A stretch of DNA of 64,000 bases, taken from JACTMZ01 sp044359955 (lineage in GTDB: Bacteria; Verrucomicrobiota; Verrucomicrobiia; Chthoniobacterales; JACTMZ01). A program made the position numbers and the translations under genes. A model generated the notes under the pieces. The model was not told where the DNA came from, did not search any database, and saw only the letters and a list, made by a program, of their open reading frames with translations. Where the stretch lies: positions 219,864-283,863 of the forward strand of contig JBIKLF010000002.1 in the NCBI GenBank assembly GCA_044359955.1, read 5' to 3'. This document shows, piece by piece, positions 41,270 to 49,576 of the stretch (its first letter is position 1; the number at the start of each line of letters is the position of its first letter).

Positions 41270-42138
41270 CTCCTTTAACAGTCATTACGCCTGTTTGGAA
41301 TGGCGCCACATACCTGCGGGAAGCGACCAGAAGTATCTTAAATCAAAGTTTCGCCGACTTCGAATTCCTCATACTTGACGATGGATCGTCGGACGAAACA
41401 CCGAGAATTCTGGACGGGTTTGCGAAGCACGACCCACGCGTCCGGGTGATCCATCTTGCCCACGAAGGAATCGTAAAAGCCTTGAATCGAGGTGTGGGGG
41501 AAGCGAAAAGCGAGTGGATTGCGCGAATGGATTGTGACGACATAGCTCATCCCGAACGTTTGGCGAAGCAAATGCGGGCGTTGAAAGAAGCGCCAGAGGC
41601 TGTTTTGTGTCACACGGCGGTCCGGCAGATTGGGGATCCGCAATACATGACGAAGTTACAGAGGCTCCCGCGCAGTCAAGCGCTGGTGGCGGCAAGGCTC
41701 TGTTATCAGAGTCCTATCGTCCACCCGACGGTTGTTTTTTCCAAAGAGGCTTTTCTCAGGGCCGGTGGTTATCGTCCTGAGGAAAGGCACGCCGAGGATT
41801 ACGGGTTATGGGGACGAATGCTACCGTTGGGTGAATTTATCGGGCTGACGGAACCACTTTTGGATTTCCGGGTGCACGGAGATTCCATCAGCAAGAAGAA
41901 AGCAGATACTCAACGCGAATTGACCACAGGGATTGCTCTGCGTCACTTTCAGGAATTTATGGGGTTGACCTCTGCGCAAGCTGGTCGGGCATATCTAGCC
42001 TTGACCGAAGCGAGGCGTGGAAAAAAATTCAAAGAGTGGTTTTGGTTTCTAGGACGATGCTTGCCTAGATTGCGTTGGCAGAGTGCCGAGCTTTGGGCTT
42101 GGGCTGCGAGCCAAACGCGTCGGCGGGCAGCAGGCTAA
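41266..42138 (+). CDS. Family 2 glycosyltransferase
   Basis: 290 residues with a GT-A domain: MTPLTVITPVWNGATYLREA, LILDDGSSDET, WIARMDCDDIAHPERLAKQM with the DxDD metal motif, and HAEDYGLWGRMLPLGEF with the ED acceptor motif. The C-terminal 60 residues are helical and basic. It is similar to rhamnosyl- or galactosyltransferases of O-antigen loci. The start overlaps the preceding gene by four bases; its last four bases overlap the end of the convergent gene. Confidence 0.88.
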   Translation: MTPLTVITPVWNGATYLREATRSILNQSFADFEFLILDDGSSDETPRILDGFAKHDPRVRVIHLAHEGIVKALNRGVGEAKSEWIARMDCDDIAHPERLAKQMRALKEAPEAVLCHTAVRQIGDPQYMTKLQRLPRSQALVAARLCYQSPIVHPTVVFSKEAFLRAGGYRPEERHAEDYGLWGRMLPLGEFIGLTEPLLDFRVHGDSISKKKADTQRELTTGIALRHFQEFMGLTSAQAGRAYLALTEARRGKKFKEWFWFLGRCLPRLRWQSAELWAWAASQTRRRAAG

Positions 42139-43526
42139 ACTTTAATCTCCAGCCTTTCGAGCCAAGGCTTGTCCATGTCCCCGATCATACCCAGCTCTCG
42201 CAGACGTGCTTCAGAGACCCGAATTGGTTCGCGCCAATCGGCGCTTTGCCACTCAGCTAAGGGTTTTTCCCAATCATTCGCAGATTGAATCAGAATGCCG
42301 ATCCCGTGGTCGCGGAGCTCTTGAGACGCTTCGTATTGTTCGGGCGTGCTGCAAGTCCAGAAGATGCCCCGTCCGCACGCCGCGGCCTCCATGCTCACGG
42401 TGGACCAAGATGAAGCGACGGCATCGCACCACTTGAGATCCTCAATAAGCCCGGCATCGCTGACTTGCATAAAGTCAATGCCCGCCGCCTTCATATCAGC
42501 CGCAAGCATGGCACGGTCTTCTCTGGGGTGGGCACGAAAACGAACCTCTGCTTTGCCTCGCAGTGCGGAGCAAATTTGCCAGTCGGCAATGCGCTGGGAT
42601 CGAGAATAGTCACCTTCAGCAGGCTGGGAGAAAAATGTGATACGGGGTAGACCAGTATTCGTGTCGCGAGCAGGCCCAACTTGTCGCCGCACATCCTCTA
42701 ATCTCGGGTGACCGATCGCCCAAAGTTTTACCGAAGGATCCACCCTGGCCTGGAACCATGCTTCGTCAATTTTCGAAAAAAGAACGAGGTCAGTGGCGTT
42801 TGTGAACTGGTATAAGTCAAGCCGTTGGCCGTGCATCATGTGAATTACGCGCATTCCAAACTTTCGCCAGCGCCAGACAAGACCCTTTTGCCATGGAAGA
42901 AGCTCATAGGTGAGAAAAAGCGGCCCGACGGCGGGCGTAAGAGTCTCGCACCATGCTAAAGCATTGAGACACTGGAAGATTCTATCGGCCAATCTTCCTT
43001 TAAGGTGGTAGTTTGTCTGGAGCCCCGACTGCTGTAAAAACTTGCTAGTGAGAGAAGCTCCTCTCAACGCTAAAAAAAGCGTTTTTACAGAATTATAAAA
43101 GTTTGGAGAGTGATTAGGAATATTGAAACCAGCATTTGGCACTATCTCACACCCACTACCAATAATGTTTGAAGACGGGACACGAGACTCATTAAGCACT
43201 GGACGTAGCGTATGGGCGTGAGCGGGAGTATCAAGCAAAGCAAAAACGGGACCGGGGCTGGTGAAGTCGCGGTCCTCGCTAATTCTTGATGGGGCCCAAA
43301 CCGAATTCCATGCCGAGCTGACCCACCAAGCGAGCCAGGAATAAAGCCCAAAGCGCTGCTTCAGCTGGGTCGACTCACTGTGCCACTTGAGTTGATGCCA
43401 TACGGCATCGGCACAAACAGACAGCGGGCACTCCTCCTTTACGTGGCCGTTCCAAAACAAAAGAAAAGCGTCAAATGATCCATTTTCGGAAGACACGACT
43501 TGAGATTTCAAAGGGTGCAAACGCAA
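42135..43526 (-). CDS. Putative GT-B-like surface-glycan transferase, family uncertain
   Basis: 463 residues from a TTG start, or about 453 from a GTG at 43496. The second half looks like a GT-B fold: FGMRVIHMMHGQRLDLY, DLVLFSKIDEAWFQARVDPS, VKLWAIGHPRLEDV, then EVRFRAHPREDRAML and CDAVASSWSTVSMEAAACGR. The H-P-R-E and S-S-x-S-T-x-x-x-E-A-A motifs resemble polysialyltransferase or CDP-glycerol-type capsule transferases. Given the nonulosonic acid genes upstream in the same direction, a sialic-acid-like transferase is an attractive guess, but not established. Confidence 0.55.
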   Translation of the reverse strand: MRLHPLKSQVVSSENGSFDAFLLFWNGHVKEECPLSVCADAVWHQLKWHSESTQLKQRFGLYSWLAWWVSSAWNSVWAPSRISEDRDFTSPGPVFALLDTPAHAHTLRPVLNESRVPSSNIIGSGCEIVPNAGFNIPNHSPNFYNSVKTLFLALRGASLTSKFLQQSGLQTNYHLKGRLADRIFQCLNALAWCETLTPAVGPLFLTYELLPWQKGLVWRWRKFGMRVIHMMHGQRLDLYQFTNATDLVLFSKIDEAWFQARVDPSVKLWAIGHPRLEDVRRQVGPARDTNTGLPRITFFSQPAEGDYSRSQRIADWQICSALRGKAEVRFRAHPREDRAMLAADMKAAGIDFMQVSDAGLIEDLKWCDAVASSWSTVSMEAAACGRGIFWTCSTPEQYEASQELRDHGIGILIQSANDWEKPLAEWQSADWREPIRVSEARLRELGMIGDMDKPWLERLEIKV

Positions 43527-44224
43527 TAGATACCTAAAAGCATACCATTCCGATTATGATCTAATTTCACTTCTTCAAGCCGTTCGGGAGAGCCCTCGGT
43601 GAGCTCCCTATACGGCCTGACTATACCAAGAAGCCGGCGTAAATGTAGCCGCCTCGCTACACTCATAAGCGCCGTTTCTTCAAAGCGCTGAAAAAAAACA
43701 GATACCGAGTTGAACCGAAGCGACAGTTCTCTTAAAAATTCTTTCTCCCCAGGTTCATACAAATGATGCAGATTCGTTGAGCTGGGGCCTCCTTTAATTC
43801 GAAAAGGAATAGAAGCATGAAATCTACCTCCCTTACGTAAGACCCTCGCAACTTCATTCAGGGCTTGTCTATAATCAGGTAAATGCTCAAGAACCTCTAA
43901 GCATATCACCTCATCGAATGAAGCATTCTCGAATTGGAGATCTTGAGCATCCCCCTGCACGATTAGGTCTGTGCTGCCAATGCGCTGTTGCGCAAGTCGA
44001 CAGGCATCAGCATCATATTCGATACCTTTGTATGAACATACATGACCTAGCAGCATTTCGCTGAAAACACCCAAACCTGTTCCAACTTCCAAAACGTGGG
44101 ATCTCGGCAAAACGGACTGCAGAGTGAATTTATACCTTTGCCAATGCAAATGATTTTGAAATCTGTCCGTATTAACGTGCACATCAATACGTTCGTCTGC
44201 CGTCGCTTGCTGCAGGGGTTTCAT
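43508..44224 (-). CDS. Class I SAM-dependent methyltransferase
   Basis: About 238 residues starting MKPLQQATADERIDVHVNTD at an ATG that overlaps the preceding stop as TAATG. The SAM-binding motif I is SHVLEVGTGLGVFSEML, with an acidic residue in IEYDADACRLAQ; motif post I is LIVQGDAQDLQFENASFDEV and motif II ICLEVLEHLPD. It is a Methyltransf_11/25-type enzyme, probably modifying a sugar of the glycan. A+T content is clearly higher than in the flanking GC-rich genes. Confidence 0.85.
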   Translation of the reverse strand: MKPLQQATADERIDVHVNTDRFQNHLHWQRYKFTLQSVLPRSHVLEVGTGLGVFSEMLLGHVCSYKGIEYDADACRLAQQRIGSTDLIVQGDAQDLQFENASFDEVICLEVLEHLPDYRQALNEVARVLRKGGRFHASIPFRIKGGPSSTNLHHLYEPGEKEFLRELSLRFNSVSVFFQRFEETALMSVARRLHLRRLLGIVRPYRELTEGSPERLEEVKLDHNRNGMLLGIYCVCTL

Positions 44225-45240
44225 TATGAGGGATTGTATTTGCACACACAGTTAACACGAGTTGCTCTAATATCATTGCTGTCTAGTGACCGCCAATCCG
44301 CGTGAATGTTGTCCAAGATGTGATCCGGCATCGCGTCAAACTCTAAATCCCAAAGAAGGATCTCAAAACCGCATCGTTCAAGAAGCTTGCGATACTCAGA
44401 CGGGCGTAATTTGTTAATAAGGGGATCAAGGACGTGCTTAGGTTCCATCAGATACGACCAATAGTGAAACTTGTCTGGCCGCGTATAAGCTCTATGATCA
44501 CAGAAATCAATATAGTGATAATGTATCGCATTTGGGGCAGACAAATGAGCAAGACTGTTAATGCATTCCTCAGTATTGAAAAAATGCTCTAAGACTGTAT
44601 GCGAAAATACAACGTTATAGAGTTGTAACTTAGGAAGGGTGTTTACGTGCCGAATATCCGAAACAATGTGATCAATGCCAAGCTGATTGATTACGGATAA
44701 ATCACCAAGCCTTAAAGCCATATAATTTATATCCTTAGTTTTTGATGCCACTAGGTTTAGTGTAGAAGCATCCAATGCGACCTCATCAGGAAATAGTTGC
44801 GCATGGATTAGCAAGTCATAAGTCGCTTCGGATATTCTTTGTTTATCGTAGCCTGCTATATCTAAGCACGTTACATGGCCCGCACCATTCAGAGTGTATA
44901 TAGTAGCTATTCCATACGGGTTCAAAACGCCACAGCCGAGATCCAGAATATGCGCACCACTTATTGACGCAAAATCCTTAATGAATGAGTGATATTTGCG
45001 AGCCACGCTGGCTGTTCGCTTCACACCTGGTATCCAAAACTCATTATTGTTTAAGTTTCTTCTAGTAATTGAAAAAAGCTGATCGGCTACCTGCCAGCCT
45101 TTATTTTGGTAGCGAGGATCTGTTGTCAATAAGTCTATAATGCAACCATCAACAACCGCTTTCCCAAAGCGTGACCTTGTTGTTGCTTTGAAGCCTGTTC
45201 GAAATATTGCGTTGCATATGTTTTGTATTGTCTTCTTCAT
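44224..45240 (-). CDS. Probable SAM-dependent methyltransferase
   Basis: 338 residues: ISGAHILDLGCGVLNPYGIA is the SAM motif I, VTCLDIAGYDKQRI holds the acidic loop, and LYNVVFSHTVLEHFFNTEEC is motif II with the usual V-L-E-H. The C-terminal part (YRKLLERCGFEILLWDLEFD) fits methyltransferases of glycan loci. The ATG overlaps the end of neuB by four bases. The sequence is markedly AT-rich compared with the rest of the window, a sign of separate origin. Confidence 0.82.
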   Translation of the reverse strand: MKKTIQNICNAIFRTGFKATTRSRFGKAVVDGCIIDLLTTDPRYQNKGWQVADQLFSITRRNLNNNEFWIPGVKRTASVARKYHSFIKDFASISGAHILDLGCGVLNPYGIATIYTLNGAGHVTCLDIAGYDKQRISEATYDLLIHAQLFPDEVALDASTLNLVASKTKDINYMALRLGDLSVINQLGIDHIVSDIRHVNTLPKLQLYNVVFSHTVLEHFFNTEECINSLAHLSAPNAIHYHYIDFCDHRAYTRPDKFHYWSYLMEPKHVLDPLINKLRPSEYRKLLERCGFEILLWDLEFDAMPDHILDNIHADWRSLDSNDIRATRVNCVCKYNPS

Positions 45241-46142
45241 AAAACTCGAATCTTCAATTTGTTTCTTTGAACGACTTCCACCGGCAAGATTTCCTCAATT
45301 TTGAAAGACAACGCTTTCGCGACATTTCGCAAATCGCGGGCCAACTTGCGCATGCCGTCAGGCTCGAGGCTGGCGGCGTGGTCGGTGCCCTTCCACGTGC
45401 GATCGAGGGTGAAGTGGCGCTCGAAAACTTCAGCTCCTAGGGCGAGGGCGGCTATATCGGCGGCAATGCCGAGGTGATGGCCGCTGAAGCCGATGCGTTT
45501 GACTGTGTTTCCAAACTTTTCACGCAGTCGAGTGATTTCAAGCAAGCAAATGTCTTCAAAAGCAACTGGATATCCTGAGGTGCAGGAGAATAGTGTCAAA
45601 TCCTTGGCGCGGCCATGCTTGCGAAAGCGATTAACGATCGCTTCCTCCTCCTGATGTGTCGTCATTCCAACGGAGAGTTGAATTTCTCCGCCATATTCTC
45701 CGCACAGATAATCCAGAATATCTGTGTTGAGGTTGGTGGCGGAGGGGATTTTGATGAAGGCTGGCTTTAATGATGCGATTTCCCGGGCAGACGTCATGTC
45801 CCACACGGAAGTGCTGTAAGTTATGCCGCGCTCCTCACAGTGGGCTTTGAGTTCGCGATGTTGGTCGAGGGTGAACTCCAGAGCTTCACGATGAGCGCCG
45901 TAGCTTTCGCCATAGGCGTTGGCGGGATTTGGGTGCGGCGCGTTGTATTGTTCGGGACTTAGCAGTTCCTTGGAATTGCGCTTTTGGAACTTTACAGCGT
46001 CCACTTTGCAAAACAGCGCCGCGACATCGATCATTTCCTTGGCGATAGCCATGTCGCCTTTGTGATTGCAGCCGATTTCGGCGATGAGATACGGATGCGG
46101 AGCAGGGGTTGCGGAGGTCGGAGAACGGAGGTCAGAAGTCAT
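45237..46142 (-). CDS. neuB: NeuB-type nonulosonic acid synthase
   Basis: 301 residues. YLIAEIGCNHKGDMAIAKEM is the start of the TIM barrel; DAVKFQKRNSKELLSPE, FIKIPSATNLNTDILDYL, LSVGMTTHQEEEAIV, FSCTSGYPVAFEDI and IGFSGHHLGIAADIAALALG give the NeuB motifs, with the active-site HFTLDRTWKGTDHAASLEP. It condenses phosphoenolpyruvate with a hexosamine derivative to a nine-carbon acid such as sialic, legionaminic or pseudaminic acid. The C-terminal SAF antifreeze-like domain of many NeuB proteins is absent. The first 16 residues (MTSDLRSPTSATPAPH) read like intergenic repeat text captured as a leader. Confidence 0.88.
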   Translation of the reverse strand: MTSDLRSPTSATPAPHPYLIAEIGCNHKGDMAIAKEMIDVAALFCKVDAVKFQKRNSKELLSPEQYNAPHPNPANAYGESYGAHREALEFTLDQHRELKAHCEERGITYSTSVWDMTSAREIASLKPAFIKIPSATNLNTDILDYLCGEYGGEIQLSVGMTTHQEEEAIVNRFRKHGRAKDLTLFSCTSGYPVAFEDICLLEITRLREKFGNTVKRIGFSGHHLGIAADIAALALGAEVFERHFTLDRTWKGTDHAASLEPDGMRKLARDLRNVAKALSFKIEEILPVEVVQRNKLKIRVL

Positions 46143-46200
46143 TGGAGTAATCTCGCGTGGGGTGTTTATTGTGAGCGATAAAGTTGAAGATGTTGTTGGC

Positions 46201-46578
46201 TTATTTGGAAATCAGAAACGGCGTAGGATTACTGATCATTTTGCCGAGCATTCGTCCAATAAGGTGATTTGATGCAACGAGATCCTCATGTTGCGCAGAA
46301 GTGATGTATCCGCAGTCGAGTGCGAAATCGAGAGATGTTTCAGTCTCTGCGTTTTCTCCATCACAATCTGTGAGTTTACTAACGAAATGCGCTTCGTATC
46401 TGCGCTTTGCCCAAGCTTCTCGTAAATTCATGGAGACGGATCTGGAGCTGCGTCTGATTTGATCGACAAGCGCATATCTCTCCTCAGGTGGAAACTTTAC
46501 TGAAAGCCGATAAATCGCCATAGCTAGCGAGTAAGCCTTCTTATACACCTCTAGATCTTTTGCTGAATTAATCCTCAT
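46201..46578 (-). CDS. Four-helix-bundle protein (IVP/S23 type)
   Basis: 125 residues: LEVYKKAYSLAMAIYRLSVK, FPPEERYALVDQIRRSSRSV, SMNLREAWAKRRYEAHFVSK and the last helix LVASNHLIGRMLGKMI. This is the four-helix-bundle family first described from 23S rRNA intervening sequences; members are often inserted among surface-glycan genes, with unknown function. Here it separates neuA from neuB, all on the same strand. Confidence 0.85.
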   Translation of the reverse strand: MRINSAKDLEVYKKAYSLAMAIYRLSVKFPPEERYALVDQIRRSSRSVSMNLREAWAKRRYEAHFVSKLTDCDGENAETETSLDFALDCGYITSAQHEDLVASNHLIGRMLGKMISNPTPFLISK

Positions 46579-46613
46579 TGGTTACTGGCCGACGGCTGAC
46601 TTCCGGTCTGCGA

Positions 46614-47906
46614 CTATTCTTCTGAGGGTGCCGCGCATGCACTTCGGGCTAGGATCATATCGGAGAGTTCGCGGGCGGCGCCGTCTCCGCCGTTTTTCTC
46701 GAGGACGACGGTAGCGTGGCGTTTCACCTCCGGGTGGGCGTCGCCTACGGCGATGGGGCAGCCGACAATTTTCATGGGGCCGATATCGTTGATGTCGTTT
46801 CCGACATAGACCACCGATTGCAGGTCGATGCCTTGTTTTGCGGCCCACTCTGCAAGCAAAGGAGCTTTGTCCAAGCTGCCGTGGATGACCTCGACTTTCA
46901 ACTTGTCGGCCCTGGCTTTGACCACCGGGTTCTCCTCGCTGGAGAGGATGAGAACGGGAATGCCCGCCTCTTGAAGGTGGCGAATGCCCATGCCGTCCTT
47001 GCGGGTGCAGAAAACGGCCTCAGATCGGTCTTGGGAGGTCAGAACGCGGTCATCGGTAAGGACGCCGTCAAAGTCAAAGACCACAGCTCTGATGGTCCCA
47101 GGCAGCAGTGCGGCCTGCTCGGCTTGCAGGCGCTTGCGCAGGAGGATTGCGGCGATAGCAAAATCCACCGGCTCATCAATCTCCCAGCAGCGTTCACGGG
47201 GCATAACATGAAATACCGTCTTGCCGAAGAACCGATGCCTGGCTTCGAGGAATCCCGGAATACGCATGGCGTACACGGCCCCATTTTCCACGAACTGCGG
47301 CTCGCGGTCTTGCCGACGCGGTCGAAACCGCTTGTCGTGGTTGATGGCTTCTGCACCATCCTCCCCAGTCTTCCAGAGAAAGTAATGGAAGTCCGTCACC
47401 GATAGTGCGGAATCAGCCTTATCCGCGACCAACCTTTCTACCACCGCATCGATGTCGGCTCCAGTGGTCAGCGGCGACGTGCATTGCAAAAAAACCAAAA
47501 TATCATCGTTCCGCCAAGGGCGGAGAATTTTGGATATTGGATATTGGATATTGGAGTAAGGTCCCTCACCACTGACCGCCACCCCCCCAACTTCCATCTC
47601 CAATCTACTATCTCCCGCGACGTAGGCGCCGTTCCCAATCACCTCCACTGCGTGGAGCAAGGCACTTTCGGAAGTTGCCGTATCTCCCGCCAACTCTGCC
47701 GGGCGCCATATCACGCCGGCTCCATGCGCCGCGGCTATCTGTGCAATCTCCTGGTCATCCGTGCTGACAAAGACCGCATCAACATTTGAGGCTCGCTTTG
47801 CCGCAAGAATGCTCCAAACAAGAAGCGGCTTGCCGCAAATTGCTAGGACATTTTTTCGCCGAATTCCCTTGGAATCGCCGCGTGCAGGGATAATGGCGAA
47901 TGTCAT
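46614..47906 (-). CDS. neuA: CMP-nonulosonate cytidylyltransferase fused to KdsC-like phosphatase
   Basis: 430 residues in two domains. The first (1-260) is a NeuA-type transferase: MTFAIIPARGDSKGIRRKNV at the CTP site, then VFLQCTSPLTTGADIDAVVE and HVMPRERCWEIDEP. The second (270-430) is a HAD hydrolase of the KdsC type: VVFDFDGVLTDDRVL with the nucleophile, LILSSEENPVVKARADKL and YVGNDINDIGPMKIVGCPIA. Together they would dephosphorylate and activate the acid made by NeuB. Residues about 94-131 are an unusual insertion (see 47513-47627). The ATG at 47906 overlaps the upstream stop by four bases. Confidence 0.87.
   Translation of the reverse strand: MTFAIIPARGDSKGIRRKNVLAICGKPLLVWSILAAKRASNVDAVFVSTDDQEIAQIAAAHGAGVIWRPAELAGDTATSESALLHAVEVIGNGAYVAGDSRLEMEVGGVAVSGEGPYSNIQYPISKILRPWRNDDILVFLQCTSPLTTGADIDAVVERLVADKADSALSVTDFHYFLWKTGEDGAEAINHDKRFRPRRQDREPQFVENGAVYAMRIPGFLEARHRFFGKTVFHVMPRERCWEIDEPVDFAIAAILLRKRLQAEQAALLPGTIRAVVFDFDGVLTDDRVLTSQDRSEAVFCTRKDGMGIRHLQEAGIPVLILSSEENPVVKARADKLKVEVIHGSLDKAPLLAEWAAKQGIDLQSVVYVGNDINDIGPMKIVGCPIAVGDAHPEVKRHATVVLEKNGGDGAARELSDMILARSACAAPSEE
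47513..47627. repeat. In-frame repeat insertion in neuA with 7-bp tandem repeat
   Basis: Relatives go directly from the helix LLHAVEVI to the strand DILVFLQCTSP. Here about 38 codons intervene, reading DSRLEMEVGGVAVSGEG and YSNIQYPISKILRPWRN. The part 47531-47555 is TGGATAT repeated three and a half times. The codons resemble intergenic repeat text in all three frames, so I read this as a repeat that invaded the gene in frame. A change of copy number by one 7-bp unit would shift the frame. Confidence 0.7.
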
Positions 47907-48703
47907 GGTTCGCGGATCCATGCTTCAACAGTCCCGATGTTGTCTTTTTTTACGAAGCCAAGTTCTTTTAGTTGGTCATGAAATCGATCAATTGCATGCT
48001 GTCCAACAATAAAAGGATGAACTTCGACAATAAGTTTTCTTACTGTTGCTTGTTGATTTAACCATTCAAAATTTTCATCTAAGAAAGAAATTTCGCCACC
48101 CTCAATGTCCATAACCAATACGGTTGGAGAGAATGAATACTTCTCGCAAAGTTTCTCAATGGAAAAAACCGGGACGTTGATTAACTCGCCACCCTCAAGA
48201 TCCGCGCTGCCGCTAACGATGAATTTGTGTATGTGGAAGTCACCATTTGATGATTTACTCAGTAAGCCCTGCTCAATCTGAAATTTTGCATCATTGAGCA
48301 TCCTGTTTTTAGCAATCCAAGGAATTAGTTCTGGGTTCGCTTCAATGACGACATGACGAGATGGTTCATCAAGTAGCTTGTTGCAAACACAAGAAACAAC
48401 ACCTATGCAGCCGCCAAGCTCAAAAAGAGAATCTTTTGCATCGCAATACTTTTTAACCAGAGTTCGCTCCCCTAGTTCATAAGCATCAAAATAAAAGCGC
48501 GAACGAAAACTAATTGGCATCTTTGTGAATGGTAGCGCAAATGACATGTTCTCAGTTTTATAGCGTCTGTTCCACATGCTCCACCAAGCACCAAAGGGAT
48601 AGCTGTTATATCGCCGAGAAAGCCAAATGCAGTTATACCAAGTTCTTATAACAGCTCGCATATGAAGCGGAATAACTGATTTTATTGATTGCGAGCGAAT
48701 CAT
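47903..48703 (-). CDS. FkbM-family methyltransferase
   Basis: 266 residues: KDSLFELGGCIGVVSCVCNK is the SAM motif I, HVVIEANPELIPWIAKN the acidic loop, LEGGELINVPVFSIEKLCEK and VLVMDIEGGEISFLDENFEW the FkbM hallmarks (V-x-D-I-E-G-x-E). FkbM enzymes O-methylate sugars of glycans and antibiotics. The gene is AT-rich and overlaps neuA by four bases, so translation is coupled. Confidence 0.86.
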   Translation of the reverse strand: MIRSQSIKSVIPLHMRAVIRTWYNCIWLSRRYNSYPFGAWWSMWNRRYKTENMSFALPFTKMPISFRSRFYFDAYELGERTLVKKYCDAKDSLFELGGCIGVVSCVCNKLLDEPSRHVVIEANPELIPWIAKNRMLNDAKFQIEQGLLSKSSNGDFHIHKFIVSGSADLEGGELINVPVFSIEKLCEKYSFSPTVLVMDIEGGEISFLDENFEWLNQQATVRKLIVEVHPFIVGQHAIDRFHDQLKELGFVKKDNIGTVEAWIREP

Positions 48704-48736
48704 GTATCAAATGCGCTTATTGTTGATCAAGCACCG

Positions 48737-49576
48737 CTAATTATTAGTAGCAATTACCTGCAAGTAAATCGAGGCAGTATTTGTGGCGCGCTCATATATA
48801 TCTACCGTAGCAAGAGTCTGTGGCCAAAGTTTTTTTAGGTATCTCTCAAACGAATACATTGACTTTGTACGCTGCTTGCAAAACTTGGTAACGCTCATTC
48901 CCCGAGTTTGAATACTAGTCAAGGTATAGTGTGCAGATGTTAAAAAATATGTGAGAGATTCCGGGGTGAAATAATTAACGTGGCCGAGGCCTTTGAACTG
49001 TTTCTCGATTTGAATCTCTACCCACCATGCTGGGTCATTTGGAACCTCAATAAAAATCAAGCCACCTTCGGGTAAGTGATGCGTGCGTAGCTTGGCAAGA
49101 AAATCACCAGGATGAGGCACGTGTTCGAGCACATGACTCATGGTGATGAGATCGAACTTTTGTTCTGTTTTCCCCGGAATGAAAAGACCGCTGGTGAACT
49201 TTATTTTGGAGTTTGCGAAATGATCGTTTGCATACTCTGACATTGCGACATCAGGTTCCCATCCCTCGAGATAATCAGCGTCATTTTGAAGTTCGGCCAG
49301 TAAAGTTCCACACCCCGATCCGATATCAAGAACACCGGCAAAACGAGTCTTACCGGAACCTTGTCGAACAAATTCAGCCTGAACCTTCGCTCGGGCTCTC
49401 ATGAATTTCAGATAGTCTGATGTCGGCGCCTCTTGTCGAACCGCTCTGTAGGTGGAATTGTAATACTCCGTTAATTGTTCATTTGATGGATAAGGATCGG
49501 TGTAGCAAAAATCTCCCTCTTGGACGACTGTGCAGAAAGGAAAATCCGGATGACGGCCGAGAGGTATCTTTTCCAT
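48737..49576 (-). CDS. Class I SAM-dependent methyltransferase
   Basis: 279 residues beginning MEKIPLGRHPDFPFCTVVQE. FAGVLDIGSGCGTLLAELQN is motif I, LEGWEPDVAMSEYANDHF the acidic loop, KFDLITMSHVLEHVPHPGDF motif II with the V-L-E-H, then a C-terminal part with GHVNYFTPESLTYFLTSA. Enzymes of this Methyltransf_23 type are common in O-antigen clusters. The ATG shares one base with the stop of the flippase gene (TAATG). Confidence 0.86.
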   Translation of the reverse strand: MEKIPLGRHPDFPFCTVVQEGDFCYTDPYPSNEQLTEYYNSTYRAVRQEAPTSDYLKFMRARAKVQAEFVRQGSGKTRFAGVLDIGSGCGTLLAELQNDADYLEGWEPDVAMSEYANDHFANSKIKFTSGLFIPGKTEQKFDLITMSHVLEHVPHPGDFLAKLRTHHLPEGGLIFIEVPNDPAWWVEIQIEKQFKGLGHVNYFTPESLTYFLTSAHYTLTSIQTRGMSVTKFCKQRTKSMYSFERYLKKLWPQTLATVDIYERATNTASIYLQVIATNN

